A stretch of 64,000 nt of DNA from Marinobacter sp. CHS3-4 (lineage in GTDB: Bacteria; Pseudomonadota; Gammaproteobacteria; Pseudomonadales; Oleiphilaceae): positions 62,001 through 126,000 of the forward strand of contig NZ_JASGBJ010000003.1 in NCBI RefSeq assembly GCF_030053415.1, given 5' to 3'. Of the stretch, positions 43,510-51,853 are shown piece by piece. Positions within the stretch are counted from its first letter, which is position 1; each line of letters starts with the position of its first letter. Both the position numbers and the translations under genes were made by a program. The notes below the pieces were generated by a model that did no database searches, had not been told where the DNA came from, and saw nothing but the letters and a program-made list of their open reading frames with translations.

Positions 43510-43528
43510 TCCACCCAGGGCAGAGGGC

Positions 43529-44695
43529 CTAATTGTTCAAGTACAACTCACGGCCGATAAGCATCCGCCGAATTTCGGAAGTCCCGGCGCCGATCTCGTA
43601 AAGCTTGGCATCACGCAGCAGGCGCCCCGTGGGGTACTCGTTGATGTAACCATTGCCGCCCAGCAACTGAATGGCATCCAGCGCCAATTTGGTGGCCATT
43701 TCGGCGGAATACAGGATCGCCCCGGCGGCGTCTTTGCGGGTCGTTTCGCCGCGGTCGGCGGACATGGCAACCATGTACACGTAGCTCTTGGCGGTGTTCA
43801 TCCAGGTGTACATATCCGCCACCTTGCCCTGGACCAGCTCGAATTCGCCGATGGCCTGGCCGAACTGTTTGCGTTCGCGGATGTAAGGCACCGTGATGTC
43901 CAGCGCCGCCTGCATGATGCCCAGCGGGCCGCCGGATAGCACCAGGCGTTCGTAATCCAGGCCGCTCATCAGCACCTTGGCGCCGTTGCCTTCGCCGCCC
44001 AGGATGTTTTCCTTGGGCACTTTGCAGTCTTCGAACACCAGTTCGCAGGTGTTGGAGCCGCGCATGCCGAGCTTGTCCAGCTTCTGGTGGCGGCTGAAGC
44101 CCGGGTAATCGCGCTCCACGATAAACGCGGTGACGCCCTTTGAACCGCCGTGGACGTCGGTCTTGGCGTAGATCACATAGGTGCTGGCGTCGGGGCCGTT
44201 GGTGATCCACATCTTGTTGCCGTTGAGCACGTAGTGGTCGCCTTCATCGCGGGCCGAAAGTTTCATGGAGATGACGTCGGATCCGGCATTGGGTTCAGAC
44301 ATGGCCAGTGCACCCACATGCTCACCACTGATGAGCTTGGGCAGGTATTTCTGCTTCTGCTCTTCGGTGCCGTTGCGGTAGATCTGATTCACGCACAGGT
44401 TGGAGTGGGCGCCGTAGCTCAGGCCGACGGAGGCGGAGGCGCGGCTGATTTCTTCCATCGCGATCACGTGGGCCAGGTAGCCCATGCCCGATCCACCGTA
44501 TTCTTCGCTGACGGTGATGCCGAGCAGGCCCATATCACCCATTTTCTGCCACAGGTCCATGGGAAACTGATTGGATTCGTCGATTTCAGCGGCGCGCGGA
44601 GCGATTTCAGCGGCAGCAAAGCGGTTTACCTGTTCGCGGAGGCTGTCCAGGGTTTCGCCAAGGCCGAAGTTGAGTTCGCTATAGGGAGATTTCAT
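43529..44695 (-). CDS. liuA: Isovaleryl-CoA dehydrogenase
   Basis: A 388-residue acyl-CoA dehydrogenase that oxidises isovaleryl-CoA to methylcrotonyl-CoA, the first committed step of the leucine pathway. It shows [40 protein letters not shown] and [20 protein letters not shown] followed by [18 protein letters not shown]. The glutamate in GLDYERL fits the catalytic base of isovaleryl-CoA dehydrogenases, which is not in the usual place. The ATG overlaps the liuR stop by four bases (ATGA), so regulator and enzyme are co-translated. The upstream in-frame ATG lies within liuR. Confidence 0.95.
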   Translation of the reverse strand: MKSPYSELNFGLGETLDSLREQVNRFAAAEIAPRAAEIDESNQFPMDLWQKMGDMGLLGITVSEEYGGSGMGYLAHVIAMEEISRASASVGLSYGAHSNLCVNQIYRNGTEEQKQKYLPKLISGEHVGALAMSEPNAGSDVISMKLSARDEGDHYVLNGNKMWITNGPDASTYVIYAKTDVHGGSKGVTAFIVERDYPGFSRHQKLDKLGMRGSNTCELVFEDCKVPKENILGGEGNGAKVLMSGLDYERLVLSGGPLGIMQAALDITVPYIRERKQFGQAIGEFELVQGKVADMYTWMNTAKSYVYMVAMSADRGETTRKDAAGAILYSAEMATKLALDAIQLLGGNGYINEYPTGRLLRDAKLYEIGAGTSEIRRMLIGRELYLNN

Positions 44696-45102
44696 GTCGT
44701 TGCCTTTTGTTGTTTGTGGCGTATGTCTGTCAGCGCTTCCTGGCATCGGCTTTCATGGGCGTCCAGTTCCATCTCCATCATTTCGATGTCGTTTTTCTGT
44801 TGGGCAAGCTGGGCGCGGCGACGTTCCACGACTTCCAGGGTTTTTAACAGCTGTTTTTCGCTGCCGGTCAGGGTTTCGTCCCAGAGCTCGAACAGTTCGC
44901 GGGTTTCGGCGAGGGAAAAGCCCATGCGTTTGCCACGCAGGATGAGCTTCAGACGTGCCCGGTCTTTACTGCTGAAGATGCGGGACTGCCCCTGGCGCAT
45001 GGGATGCAGCAGGCCTTCGTCTTCGTAGAAGCGAATGCTACGGGTTGTCACGTCGAACTCTTTAGCCAGTTCGCTGATGGTGTACTGCTTTTTGTCAGAC
45101 AT
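44692..45102 (-). CDS. liuR: MerR-family regulator of leucine/isovalerate degradation
   Basis: A 136-residue MerR regulator. The N-terminal winged helix starts [20 protein letters not shown] with [20 protein letters not shown], and the long dimerisation helix runs to the end. It heads the liu operon and overlaps liuA. LiuR proteins in proteobacteria control these same genes. An in-frame ATG 30 bases upstream is possible, but the chosen start matches the usual N-terminus. A palindrome of LiuR type lies about 50 bases upstream, so autoregulation is likely. Confidence 0.92.
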   Translation of the reverse strand: MSDKKQYTISELAKEFDVTTRSIRFYEDEGLLHPMRQGQSRIFSSKDRARLKLILRGKRMGFSLAETRELFELWDETLTGSEKQLLKTLEVVERRRAQLAQQKNDIEMMEMELDAHESRCQEALTDIRHKQQKATT

Positions 45103-45150
45103 GGTGATCTTCGCCGGTCGCGGTCGTTCCATGACTTACTGTATTAGCAG

Positions 45151-45166
45151 TTTACGTAAACGTAAA
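45151..45166 (-). promoter_or_regulatory. LiuR-type operator palindrome
   Basis: TTTACGTAAACGTAAA is an inverted repeat, TTTACGT and ACGTAAA around AA. From memory it matches the motif described for LiuR in proteobacteria. It lies 49 bases before the liuR start, where a MerR regulator would be expected to bind. Confidence 0.75.
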
Positions 45167-45233
45167 GCAGAGGGCCGAGAATTTTCCCTGCATTAGTTTC
45201 GTTTGAGTGGTTCGATAATACGAAAAAGACCGT

Positions 45234-45692
45234 TCAGATGGTCCCCGGAGCCTCTTTCAGAGCTACGCCGCCAATTCGCCACTCGCTACCGTCCCTCTCC
45301 ATTCTGTAGATGGCACGCCAGCGTTTTCCTTGTGGCCCTTTAAGACGAACGACCTGAATGTGGAAGTCGGAGTGAGGTATTCGCTCCAGGAATTCGATAG
45401 AAGCAGCCTTATAGACCGGCTGGTAGGAGAGCTTCACCATGTTATAAAAGGTGTCGACCGAGCCCGACTGGCGCTTGATGCCATCCGACGCAAATGCCCA
45501 GGCGGCATCCTTGTCGTCGTTGGCGAACGCTTCGATCTGAGACAGAATGGTATCCTGAATTGCGTCGTCGGTTTCATCGCCCGCCTCAACTGGTGCCACC
45601 AGTACGAGGCTGGCAAGCGACAGGCAAACAAAAGCGATCGCAAGCATTGAAGACACTGAGTTTGAGCGGAGAAATAACACGAGCGTTTTCAT
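45234..45692 (-). CDS. DUF4864-like exported protein
   Basis: A 152-residue protein with an N-terminal Sec signal (MLAIAFVCLSLASLVLVAPV, cleavage near VEA). The mature part has IQDTILSQIEAFANDDKDAA and AWAFASDGIKRQSGSVDTFY, then WRAIYRMERDGSEWRIGGVA, a pattern of the DUF4864 family, which has an NTF2/SnoaL-like look. Its function is unknown. A strong GGAGG lies seven bases before the ATG. It stands alone next to the liu regulator and is divergent from cheV. Confidence 0.85.
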   Translation of the reverse strand: MKTLVLFLRSNSVSSMLAIAFVCLSLASLVLVAPVEAGDETDDAIQDTILSQIEAFANDDKDAAWAFASDGIKRQSGSVDTFYNMVKLSYQPVYKAASIEFLERIPHSDFHIQVVRLKGPQGKRWRAIYRMERDGSEWRIGGVALKEAPGTI

Positions 45693-45844
45693 GGCCCGAC
45701 CTCCAAATAATTGTTGTTTAATATTTACGCACTGGTCGACCTCTCGGATTCACACAAATGTGCATTGGCTAGACGATTGCCCGAACAGGTCAAACCAAGG
45801 CAGACTTGTAGTTCCCAACAAACACGCACCACAGGATTCACGTG

Positions 45845-46729
45845 ATGGCTGAAGGAAAGAAGCATCCGCAGAAACTGCTGCTGTTCTATCTGAATGATCA
45901 GCGCCTTTTCGGGCTGGGCACGCTGAAAATCCGGGAGATCATGCCTTATTCTCCCCTGAGCCGCTTGCCTAAAAGCCACCCGTCAGTGATAGGCACGCTC
46001 AATTTCCGAGGGTCCACTGTGCCGGTGATCGATATGGCTTCTGCGGTTGGCTATGCGCCGATGCCGGAGGAGGATCGCCAATCGGCGTCCATCATCGTCA
46101 CCGATATCCAGCGCCAGGAGATCGGCTTTCTGGTGAAAAGCGTTCGCAAAATTGTCGAAACCGAATGGAAGGATGTGCTGCCACCACCAGCCAGCCTGGG
46201 GCATCGTGCATTCATTACCGGGCTGATCCAGATGGAAGAGGGTACGGTTCAGTTGCTGGATGTTGAGCTTCTGCTGGCGAGAGTCTATCCGGAATCGGTG
46301 GATCCGGCCGAAGTCTCACTGACAGATCTGCAGCGGGAAACGTTGAAGGGCCTGAACATTCTGCTGGTCGACGATTCCTATGTCGCGCGAAAGCAATTGG
46401 CGGATGCCTTGGACAGTAAGGACGTTTCCTATGCGGTAACCACCAATGGCCAGGATGCTCTTGATCATCTTCTGGAGGCCGACGCCAGCGGAAACCCGGT
46501 GGATATTCTGGTGAGTGACATCGAAATGCCGGGCCTGGACGGCTATGAACTGACGTTTAATGTGCGGGACAAATCCGGCCTGAAACAGCCTTACATCATT
46601 CTTCATACCTCCCTGAACAGTGAGATGAGTGTCAGCTACGCCACCCAGGTGGGGGCCGACGAGGCGCTGACCAAGTTTGACGCCGAGGAATTGCTGCACG
46701 CGATTCTGCGAGGTGCGGAGCGTAATTGA
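45845..46729 (+). CDS. cheV: Chemotaxis protein CheV (CheW plus receiver)
   Basis: A 294-residue fusion. Residues about 10-160 are a CheW-like coupling domain (LLFYLNDQRLFGLGTLKIRE, then FRGSTVPVIDMASAVGY). Residues about 170-294 are a receiver domain with ILLVDDSYVARKQL and the phosphoacceptor aspartate in DILVSDIEMPGLDGYEL. It couples chemoreceptors to CheA and adapts by phosphorylation. A GTG directly before the ATG is a less likely start. It is followed without a gap by a gene whose TTG start overlaps its stop. Confidence 0.95.
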   Translation: MAEGKKHPQKLLLFYLNDQRLFGLGTLKIREIMPYSPLSRLPKSHPSVIGTLNFRGSTVPVIDMASAVGYAPMPEEDRQSASIIVTDIQRQEIGFLVKSVRKIVETEWKDVLPPPASLGHRAFITGLIQMEEGTVQLLDVELLLARVYPESVDPAEVSLTDLQRETLKGLNILLVDDSYVARKQLADALDSKDVSYAVTTNGQDALDHLLEADASGNPVDILVSDIEMPGLDGYELTFNVRDKSGLKQPYIILHTSLNSEMSVSYATQVGADEALTKFDAEELLHAILRGAERN

Positions 46730-47583
46730 AGCTGATTTTGAGCCGCAAAGGGTTTGATTCATCGGCAGGCGGGTGCCCCAGTCCCTGGTTTCCTGACGGG
46801 CGGGCCTACGCCTTGCCAATACCCGATCGTCGTTCCCGTATTGCCTATCGGGATGTGACCTTTCGGGGTCAAAACCTTGGTACTCTGATTCGTAATCTTA
46901 ACGGCGATGCCAGGGCCGGTTTGCGGAAGGCCCACCTGGACCCCGATGTGATCCCAGATTCATTGCCCAGGTCCGAAGGCTGGCGGCCCTGTCTGGGACA
47001 ATCCGGCAGTGCCCAGGGCCACCTTGAAAAACAGGGGGTTGGGCCGGGCGACCTGTTTCTGTTTTTCGGTCTGTTTCGAGCGGTAGAAAAGCGCCGGGGC
47101 GGATGGCGATTCATCAAGGAATCAAGGCCGTTTCATGGTTTGTGGGGTTGGCTGCAGATCGGTTCCGTTCATCGCATCGATGAATTGGCGAAGGGAGATT
47201 TGCCCTGGGCTGACTATCATCCCCATTGTCATGGCGAGCCGGACCCCGGTAATACCCTCTATCTCGCCAGTGACAGCCTATCGCATTCAGGCGCGTTGGC
47301 TGATTACCCAGGTGCCGGAACATTTCCCGTTATGACGCCCAATCATCGACTGACCGCGCCCAATGCCAGAAATACGACCGATTGGTACCTTCCAAAGTGG
47401 TTCTTTCCAACCTCCACGGCCGATGCCATGACGTATCACCAGAATCTCGACCGATGGAAGCCGGCAGACGATGGCTGTTATCTAAAAAGTGCAGCCCGTG
47501 GGCAGGAGTTTGTGGTAGACATAACCCACAAGCCGCATGCCCTGGACTGGGTACGGAATCTGCTAGAGGGAGTGGACCAATGA
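46726..47583 (+). CDS. Possible Nmad3-domain protein (nucleotide-modification-associated)
   Basis: A 285-residue protein beginning KLILSRKGFDSSAGGCPSPW followed by FPDGRAYALPIPD, a start that I associate with the nucleotide modification associated domain 3 (Nmad3) family. Later parts include WLQIGSVHRIDELAKGDLPW and HPHCHGEPDPGNTLYLASDS. The family was proposed on genomic context to act on modified nucleotides, and no activity is proven to my knowledge. It uses a TTG start, with GGAG five bases upstream, overlapping the cheV stop. It overlaps the next gene by four bases (ATGA), so all three are coupled. Confidence 0.62.
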   Translation: MKLILSRKGFDSSAGGCPSPWFPDGRAYALPIPDRRSRIAYRDVTFRGQNLGTLIRNLNGDARAGLRKAHLDPDVIPDSLPRSEGWRPCLGQSGSAQGHLEKQGVGPGDLFLFFGLFRAVEKRRGGWRFIKESRPFHGLWGWLQIGSVHRIDELAKGDLPWADYHPHCHGEPDPGNTLYLASDSLSHSGALADYPGAGTFPVMTPNHRLTAPNARNTTDWYLPKWFFPTSTADAMTYHQNLDRWKPADDGCYLKSAARGQEFVVDITHKPHALDWVRNLLEGVDQ

Positions 47584-48260
47584 AAGTCATGTTATTAGGC
47601 GCTTCGGGCCTGACTGGCGGAATGGTGCTTGAAGAGTTGCTTGCGTCCAGCGTGGTATCTCAGGTTGTGGCACCCTTGCGACGGGAATTGTCGATCAAGA
47701 ATGAAAAGCTACAACAGGTCGTACTGGATCTCGACCAGTTGGACGCTCAGGAAAGGTTGTTTCAGGTGGATGCCATCCTGTGCTGCCTGGGGTCGACCAT
47801 CAAGAAAGCGGGTTCGAAGGAGCGATTCCGCGCGATAGATTGCGGCATTCCCCTGAAAGCCGCTGAGCTTGGGCGCAAGCAGGGCGTTGGAGCCTACATT
47901 CTGATGTCTGCTGTCGGCGCGTCATCTTCTTCGCCGGTGTTTTATAACCGGGTCAAAGGTGAGCTGGAAGATGGCCTGAAAGCTCTGGAATTTCCGTACC
48001 TGTCGATCTATCAGCCGGGCTTGCTGATGACAGAGCGTTCCGAACAGCGAACCGCAGAAAGCCTCGGAATCAAGGCAATGCCAGCTATTAATTGCTTGCT
48101 TCAAGGCCCGATGAAGCGGTATCGGGGAATTGAGGCGCAAACAGTGGCCAAAGCTATGGTGACAGAGCTGATCAGCCTGGCCGATCGCCCGCCTAATCAG
48201 CCTCCGGAAGTGCATGTGCGTCAGTTTGAGGCAATGACCGCACTTGCCGGCCGGTCATAG
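47580..48260 (+). CDS. NAD(P)-binding oxidoreductase, HTATIP2/YbjT-like
   Basis: A 226-residue atypical short-chain dehydrogenase. KVMLLGASGLTGGMVLEELL is the nucleotide-binding loop, and ILCCLGSTIKKAGSKERFRA with ILMSAVGASSSSPVFYNRVK includes a catalytic-like Ser and a Tyr-x3-Lys (YNRVK). This is the HTATIP2/oxidoreductase form. The substrate is unknown. The ATG overlaps the stop of the Nmad3-like gene (ATGA), with GGGAG upstream, so the two are expected to be made together. Confidence 0.85.
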   Translation: MKVMLLGASGLTGGMVLEELLASSVVSQVVAPLRRELSIKNEKLQQVVLDLDQLDAQERLFQVDAILCCLGSTIKKAGSKERFRAIDCGIPLKAAELGRKQGVGAYILMSAVGASSSSPVFYNRVKGELEDGLKALEFPYLSIYQPGLLMTERSEQRTAESLGIKAMPAINCLLQGPMKRYRGIEAQTVAKAMVTELISLADRPPNQPPEVHVRQFEAMTALAGRS

Positions 48261-48284
48261 GTTTACCACCGAATCCACAGGCTG

Positions 48285-49079
48285 TTAGGCAACACCTGAG
48301 CCCGTGCGAGCTTGCGTCAAAGACCTGTCTGTCGAAGAATCCGATGCTTCCCGGTGCAGAGCCCTTCCTAGCGTGTTGAAGTAGCGTTCAAATACCTGGT
48401 TGATTCGGGTGCGCTGATCGCCCTGGGGGTAAAGTCCAGTTTTCGCTTCTTCGGAATGTCGGCTGCCACGCACCAGGAAGCTGCTCATCGGTCGGGCATC
48501 TTCCACAAACGCTTCGAAGGCGCGGGCGCACATCTCTTCAGGGCGTGCGTAGTAGAGCACGCCCATCGCCTGATCGGCCTGGCGGGATTTATGGAACAGC
48601 TCGCTGGGCTCGGTGCCGCTCGGGTTCAGCATCACGGCTTTGAAACAGTCGGCCAGCAGCCCGTTCAGCGGATGGGATTTGAGCGGCACGCTGTCCAGCC
48701 AACCTGTAGACGCGAACAGGCCCTTCGAGGGCTTCTGGAACATGCGGCTGCCCATGTAATGATCGAAGGCGTGAAACCACTCATGTGCGAGGCTGCCAGC
48801 GCCCGCGTTTTTGGCCAAAGCAAGCTGTCGAGTGGCTGGAATGTAGTGGGCCGCGACGCCGGGACGGCCCCCGATGCCGTACTGCAGACCCAGAGTCTGG
48901 CGCAGGGAAACCAGCGATTCCGGACCGCCGAGCACGTCCATCAGGTCGCACAGGGCCTGGTGAAACTTCAACGCGGCACGGTCTTTCTCCGCTTCGGTAA
49001 CCCAGCGGCCAATCTCGATGGTCCGAAATTCAAACTGCCGCCGTATGGTTACGAAGCTGGCTTTTTGGGGAGTCGTCAT
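48285..49079 (-). CDS. HExxH protein of the CLCA_X/LPD1-like type, likely SOS-induced
   Basis: A 264-residue protein with a zinc-protease-like motif, LAHEWFHAFDHYMG (H99, E100, H103), and a later EEMCARAFEAFVED, the pair of features seen in LPD1-type (large polyvalent protein) domains. The N-terminus starts TTPQKASFVTIRRQFEFRTI. No signal peptide is seen. The C-terminal tail is Ser/Arg-rich. Whether it is a protease is not known. A canonical LexA box lies 50 bases upstream of the ATG, so induction on DNA damage is likely. The gene is alone on its strand. Confidence 0.72.
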   Translation of the reverse strand: MTTPQKASFVTIRRQFEFRTIEIGRWVTEAEKDRAALKFHQALCDLMDVLGGPESLVSLRQTLGLQYGIGGRPGVAAHYIPATRQLALAKNAGAGSLAHEWFHAFDHYMGSRMFQKPSKGLFASTGWLDSVPLKSHPLNGLLADCFKAVMLNPSGTEPSELFHKSRQADQAMGVLYYARPEEMCARAFEAFVEDARPMSSFLVRGSRHSEEAKTGLYPQGDQRTRINQVFERYFNTLGRALHREASDSSTDRSLTQARTGSGVA

Positions 49080-49128
49080 ACGCCGTCACCGTGTTCCGCG
49101 AGTCCTGCCTGAACAGTGTGGCCAAAAA

Positions 49129-49144
49129 CTGTATAAATGTACAG
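49129..49144 (-). promoter_or_regulatory. LexA (SOS) box
   Basis: CTGTATAAATGTACAG fits the gammaproteobacterial consensus CTGT-N8-ACAG exactly at the outer half-sites, with an AT-rich centre. It is flanked by A- and T-runs. The only gene downstream at a suitable distance is the HExxH gene starting at 49079 on the minus strand; no plus-strand gene follows for 4 kb. Confidence 0.85.
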
Positions 49145-49296
49145 TTTTTATAAAAATGTCTGGCCCGCCGTTTCTCTCTGAATTGCACTAAAGTGAATAC
49201 ACGCGTCACCTGAATTGAAAACGTCATCATCTCGCGGACATTGCCGTCTATCACATGCCAGTGACTGCCGGCGTCATGGTTCGAATGACCTGATGC

Positions 49297-49713
49297 TCAC
49301 ACGGCGATGGCGTCCAGCGCCTTGCGGATCGGTTCCGGGATCGGCTGTGAGGTGTTGGACGCCCGCTCCACGAATACATGCACCATCTGGCCGTTGGCCG
49401 CCGCTTCCTGAGCACCCTGCTTGAAAATCGCGACTTCGTAAGTCACCGATTTGGTGCCCACTTTCACCACGCGTAAACCCGCTTCAATGGCCTCCGGGTA
49501 GGCGATAGGGGCATGGTATTGGCAGTTCGAGTTGACCATGAACCCCACAATGGGCGCGTTGTGAATGTCCAGCCCGCCTTCCTCGATCAGGTAGCGATTG
49601 ATGGCCGTATCGAAGTAGGAAAAGTAGGTCACGTTGTTCACGTGACCGTAGATGTCGTTGTCCATCCAGCGCGTGGTAATGGGATAAAAGACGCGGAAGT
49701 CTGATCGGTTCAA
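49297..49713 (-). CDS. Acyl-CoA thioesterase, 4-hydroxybenzoyl-CoA-thioesterase type
   Basis: A 138-residue hotdog-fold protein. [20 protein letters not shown] holds the catalytic aspartate and the GHVNN loop of YbgC/FadM-type thioesterases. It cleaves acyl-CoAs of unknown identity. The predicted start is TTG, with AAGGAA seven bases upstream; the next ATG lies well inside the conserved motif. The gene lies 38 bases downstream of the alcohol dehydrogenase on the same strand, and may share its transcript. Confidence 0.88.
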   Translation of the reverse strand: MNRSDFRVFYPITTRWMDNDIYGHVNNVTYFSYFDTAINRYLIEEGGLDIHNAPIVGFMVNSNCQYHAPIAYPEAIEAGLRVVKVGTKSVTYEVAIFKQGAQEAAANGQMVHVFVERASNTSQPIPEPIRKALDAIAV

Positions 49714-49751
49714 CTCGTGGTTCCTTTCATTGCTCTGTTAGATGCCAGCCG

Positions 49752-50882
49752 TCAGTCAAACAGAATGACCTGCCGGATGGCTTTGCCAGCAGCCAGTTTT
49801 TCAAAGCCCTCATTGATGTCGTCGAGCGTCAGCGTGTCGCTGAGTAGCTTGTCCACCGGCAATTTGCCCTGACGGAACAGGCTGACGTAGCGGGCCACGT
49901 CCCTCACCGGCACACAGCTGCCCACGTAGCTGCCTTTGAGGGTGCGCTCCTCTGCCACCAGGCTAACCTGCTGGATGGATACTTTGCGTTCGGGATGGGC
50001 AAGGCCGCCGGTGACGGTAGTGCCGCCGCGTCGAGTGATTTGATACGCCAGTTCCAGGGCCTTTTCCGAGCCGGCCATTTCTATGGCACAGTCCACGCCA
50101 CCGTTCGTCAGTGCCTTGACCTTTGCCACAACGTCCTCGCCCCCGGCATTGAGTGCCTCACTGGCTCCCAGGGATCTGGCGGTGGCGAGTTTGCCTTCGT
50201 CCAGGTCCAGTGCAATCACCTGGCCGGCGCCAGCCACCAATGCCCCGAGCACACTGTTCAAACCGACCCCGCCCAATCCGATCACAGCCACCGTTTGACC
50301 GGGCTTTACGTCCGCAGAATTGATGGCAGCGCCCACGCCCGTCAACACCGCACAGCCGAAGAGCGCGGCGTGGTGAAACGGCAGTTCCGGGTCGACTCTA
50401 ACCAGCGAATCCCGGGAGACCACCGCATGGTCGGCAAAGGCAGACACGCCCAGATGATGATTGACCGGCGTGCCGTCGGGCCGGTGCAGCCGATGCCCGC
50501 CACTGACGAGCGTGCCGGCGTTGTTGGTGGCAGCGGCGGGCTCACACAGCGCTGGCCGACCCTCGGCACAGGGCGCACAGTGACCACAACTGGGCACGAA
50601 CACGGTGACCACATGATCGCCAGGGCTCAGATCCCGCACGCCATTGCCCACGGCTTTCACAACGCCAGCGGCTTCGTGGCCGAGAGCCATAGGGACTGGC
50701 CGCGGGCGATTGCCATCGATCACGGACAGATCCGAATGGCAGAGGCCTGCGGCTTTTATCTGCACCAGAACTTCGTTGTCACTGGGTGGGTCCAGTTCCA
50801 GAGTTTCGATGGTGAGTGGATGCGTGTCCTGATAGGGGCGCTCAGCGCCAATGGTTTGAAGCACGGCTGCTCGAATTTTCAT
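49752..50882 (-). CDS. Zinc-dependent alcohol dehydrogenase (class III-like)
   Basis: A 376-residue medium-chain dehydrogenase. Catalytic zinc: AAGLCHSDLSV and ALGHEAAGVV. Structural zinc cysteines: PSCGHCAPCAEGRPALCEP. Rossmann motif: GLGGVGLNSVLGALVAGAG. It is close to the alcohol/formaldehyde dehydrogenase group. It lies 116 bases downstream of eutC on the same strand. Ethanolamine ammonia-lyase makes acetaldehyde, so this enzyme could remove it (inference). No other eut genes are present. Confidence 0.9.
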   Translation of the reverse strand: MKIRAAVLQTIGAERPYQDTHPLTIETLELDPPSDNEVLVQIKAAGLCHSDLSVIDGNRPRPVPMALGHEAAGVVKAVGNGVRDLSPGDHVVTVFVPSCGHCAPCAEGRPALCEPAAATNNAGTLVSGGHRLHRPDGTPVNHHLGVSAFADHAVVSRDSLVRVDPELPFHHAALFGCAVLTGVGAAINSADVKPGQTVAVIGLGGVGLNSVLGALVAGAGQVIALDLDEGKLATARSLGASEALNAGGEDVVAKVKALTNGGVDCAIEMAGSEKALELAYQITRRGGTTVTGGLAHPERKVSIQQVSLVAEERTLKGSYVGSCVPVRDVARYVSLFRQGKLPVDKLLSDTLTLDDINEGFEKLAAGKAIRQVILFD

Positions 50883-50998
50883 AACGGGCGTCTCTGTCCG
50901 ATCGATCCGGTTGTTGTTTTTGTCTGACCTTCACGTTACCCACTTTACGGATTTAACGGAAGGCTGGGCGACGTCACTCACCCCGGCTATTCAGGCCT

Positions 50999-51853
50999 TT
51001 ACGATCCGGGCACAAGAAAATTGGTGTGTTTGGCGCTCGCGTTATGATGGGTATCGAGAGCATCCGCCGTTTCCGTGCGGTCTTTCAGCGCAACGCCGGA
51101 CGTAGCCATTTGGTCGGCCTCGCTCAACAGATACGCCAGTTTCTGACTCGCCTGATGGAAATCCAGACCTCGTGGCCGGATGTTGGACAGGCAATTGCGT
51201 TGCGCGTCGTGTTTCCCGACCTTTGGCTCATACGTGAGGTAGACGCCCAGGCTGTCGGGTGCGCTGAGCCCCGGCCGCTCACCAATAATGACAACCATCA
51301 CACGGGCGTTCAGGCTTGCCCCGATTTCATCGCCGATGGCAACGCGGCCCTGCTCGACCAGAGCGAGCGGGGCCAGCCGCCAGTGTTTCAATGTCGTGGC
51401 ATCCCGAAGAACCGGTAACAGTGTTGCCAAAAAGGGCGCCGCATGTTGCTGAACCGCCGTTGGCGACAGACCGTCCACCAGGGCGATGGACAGGTCAGCT
51501 GGCTGTCCATCAGCGGAATTCTGCGCCAGATCCGACTGTGACGATGGGCAGAGCTGCCTCCCGAGGTCGGGTCGCTGAAGATAGGTCAGGCGATCTGCTG
51601 CACGGCTCTGTAAACAGATCGGTTGGCCCAGGGCCGCGATAGCTGGCTCCTGCCCAAGATCATTAATCAGACGATCAACCTGCAACGGAAAATGAACGGC
51701 GTCCCGTGCGCGCGCATGGGCCAGTTGAAACTCTAACAGCTTCGACGTGGGCAGGCTGACACCGGCGCGGCCCAGCCCGATCCGTGCGTCAGTGAACTGG
51801 CCGAGCGTTCGCCACGGATTGGCGACCACTGCGGGTTTGTCGTGTTTACTCAT
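50999..51853 (-). CDS. eutC: Ethanolamine ammonia-lyase, small subunit
   Basis: A 284-residue light chain. It has [20 protein letters not shown] near the N-terminus, DGLSPTAVQQHAAPFLATLL, and IGERPGLSAPDSLGVYLTYE, all typical of EutC, which helps bind adenosylcobalamin. The chosen ATG overlaps the end of eutB by eight bases. The C-terminus has about 20 residues after the conserved region. Together with EutB it converts ethanolamine to acetaldehyde and ammonia. Confidence 0.94.
   Translation of the reverse strand: MSKHDKPAVVANPWRTLGQFTDARIGLGRAGVSLPTSKLLEFQLAHARARDAVHFPLQVDRLINDLGQEPAIAALGQPICLQSRAADRLTYLQRPDLGRQLCPSSQSDLAQNSADGQPADLSIALVDGLSPTAVQQHAAPFLATLLPVLRDATTLKHWRLAPLALVEQGRVAIGDEIGASLNARVMVVIIGERPGLSAPDSLGVYLTYEPKVGKHDAQRNCLSNIRPRGLDFHQASQKLAYLLSEADQMATSGVALKDRTETADALDTHHNASAKHTNFLVPGS

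Larger units (their letters stand above)
43211..43528. other. Gap between liuA and liuB, filled by two palindromic repeats
   Basis: No gene is seen. Nearly the whole interval consists of the two inverted elements described separately plus about 65 bases of spacer between them. Any liuA-liuB transcript must cross both long hairpins, so they may dampen or process it. Confidence 0.8.

Noticed and set aside
49030-49254. Open frame across the LexA box
   Set aside because: No ribosome site, starts upstream of the operator and overlaps the real start of the HExxH gene.
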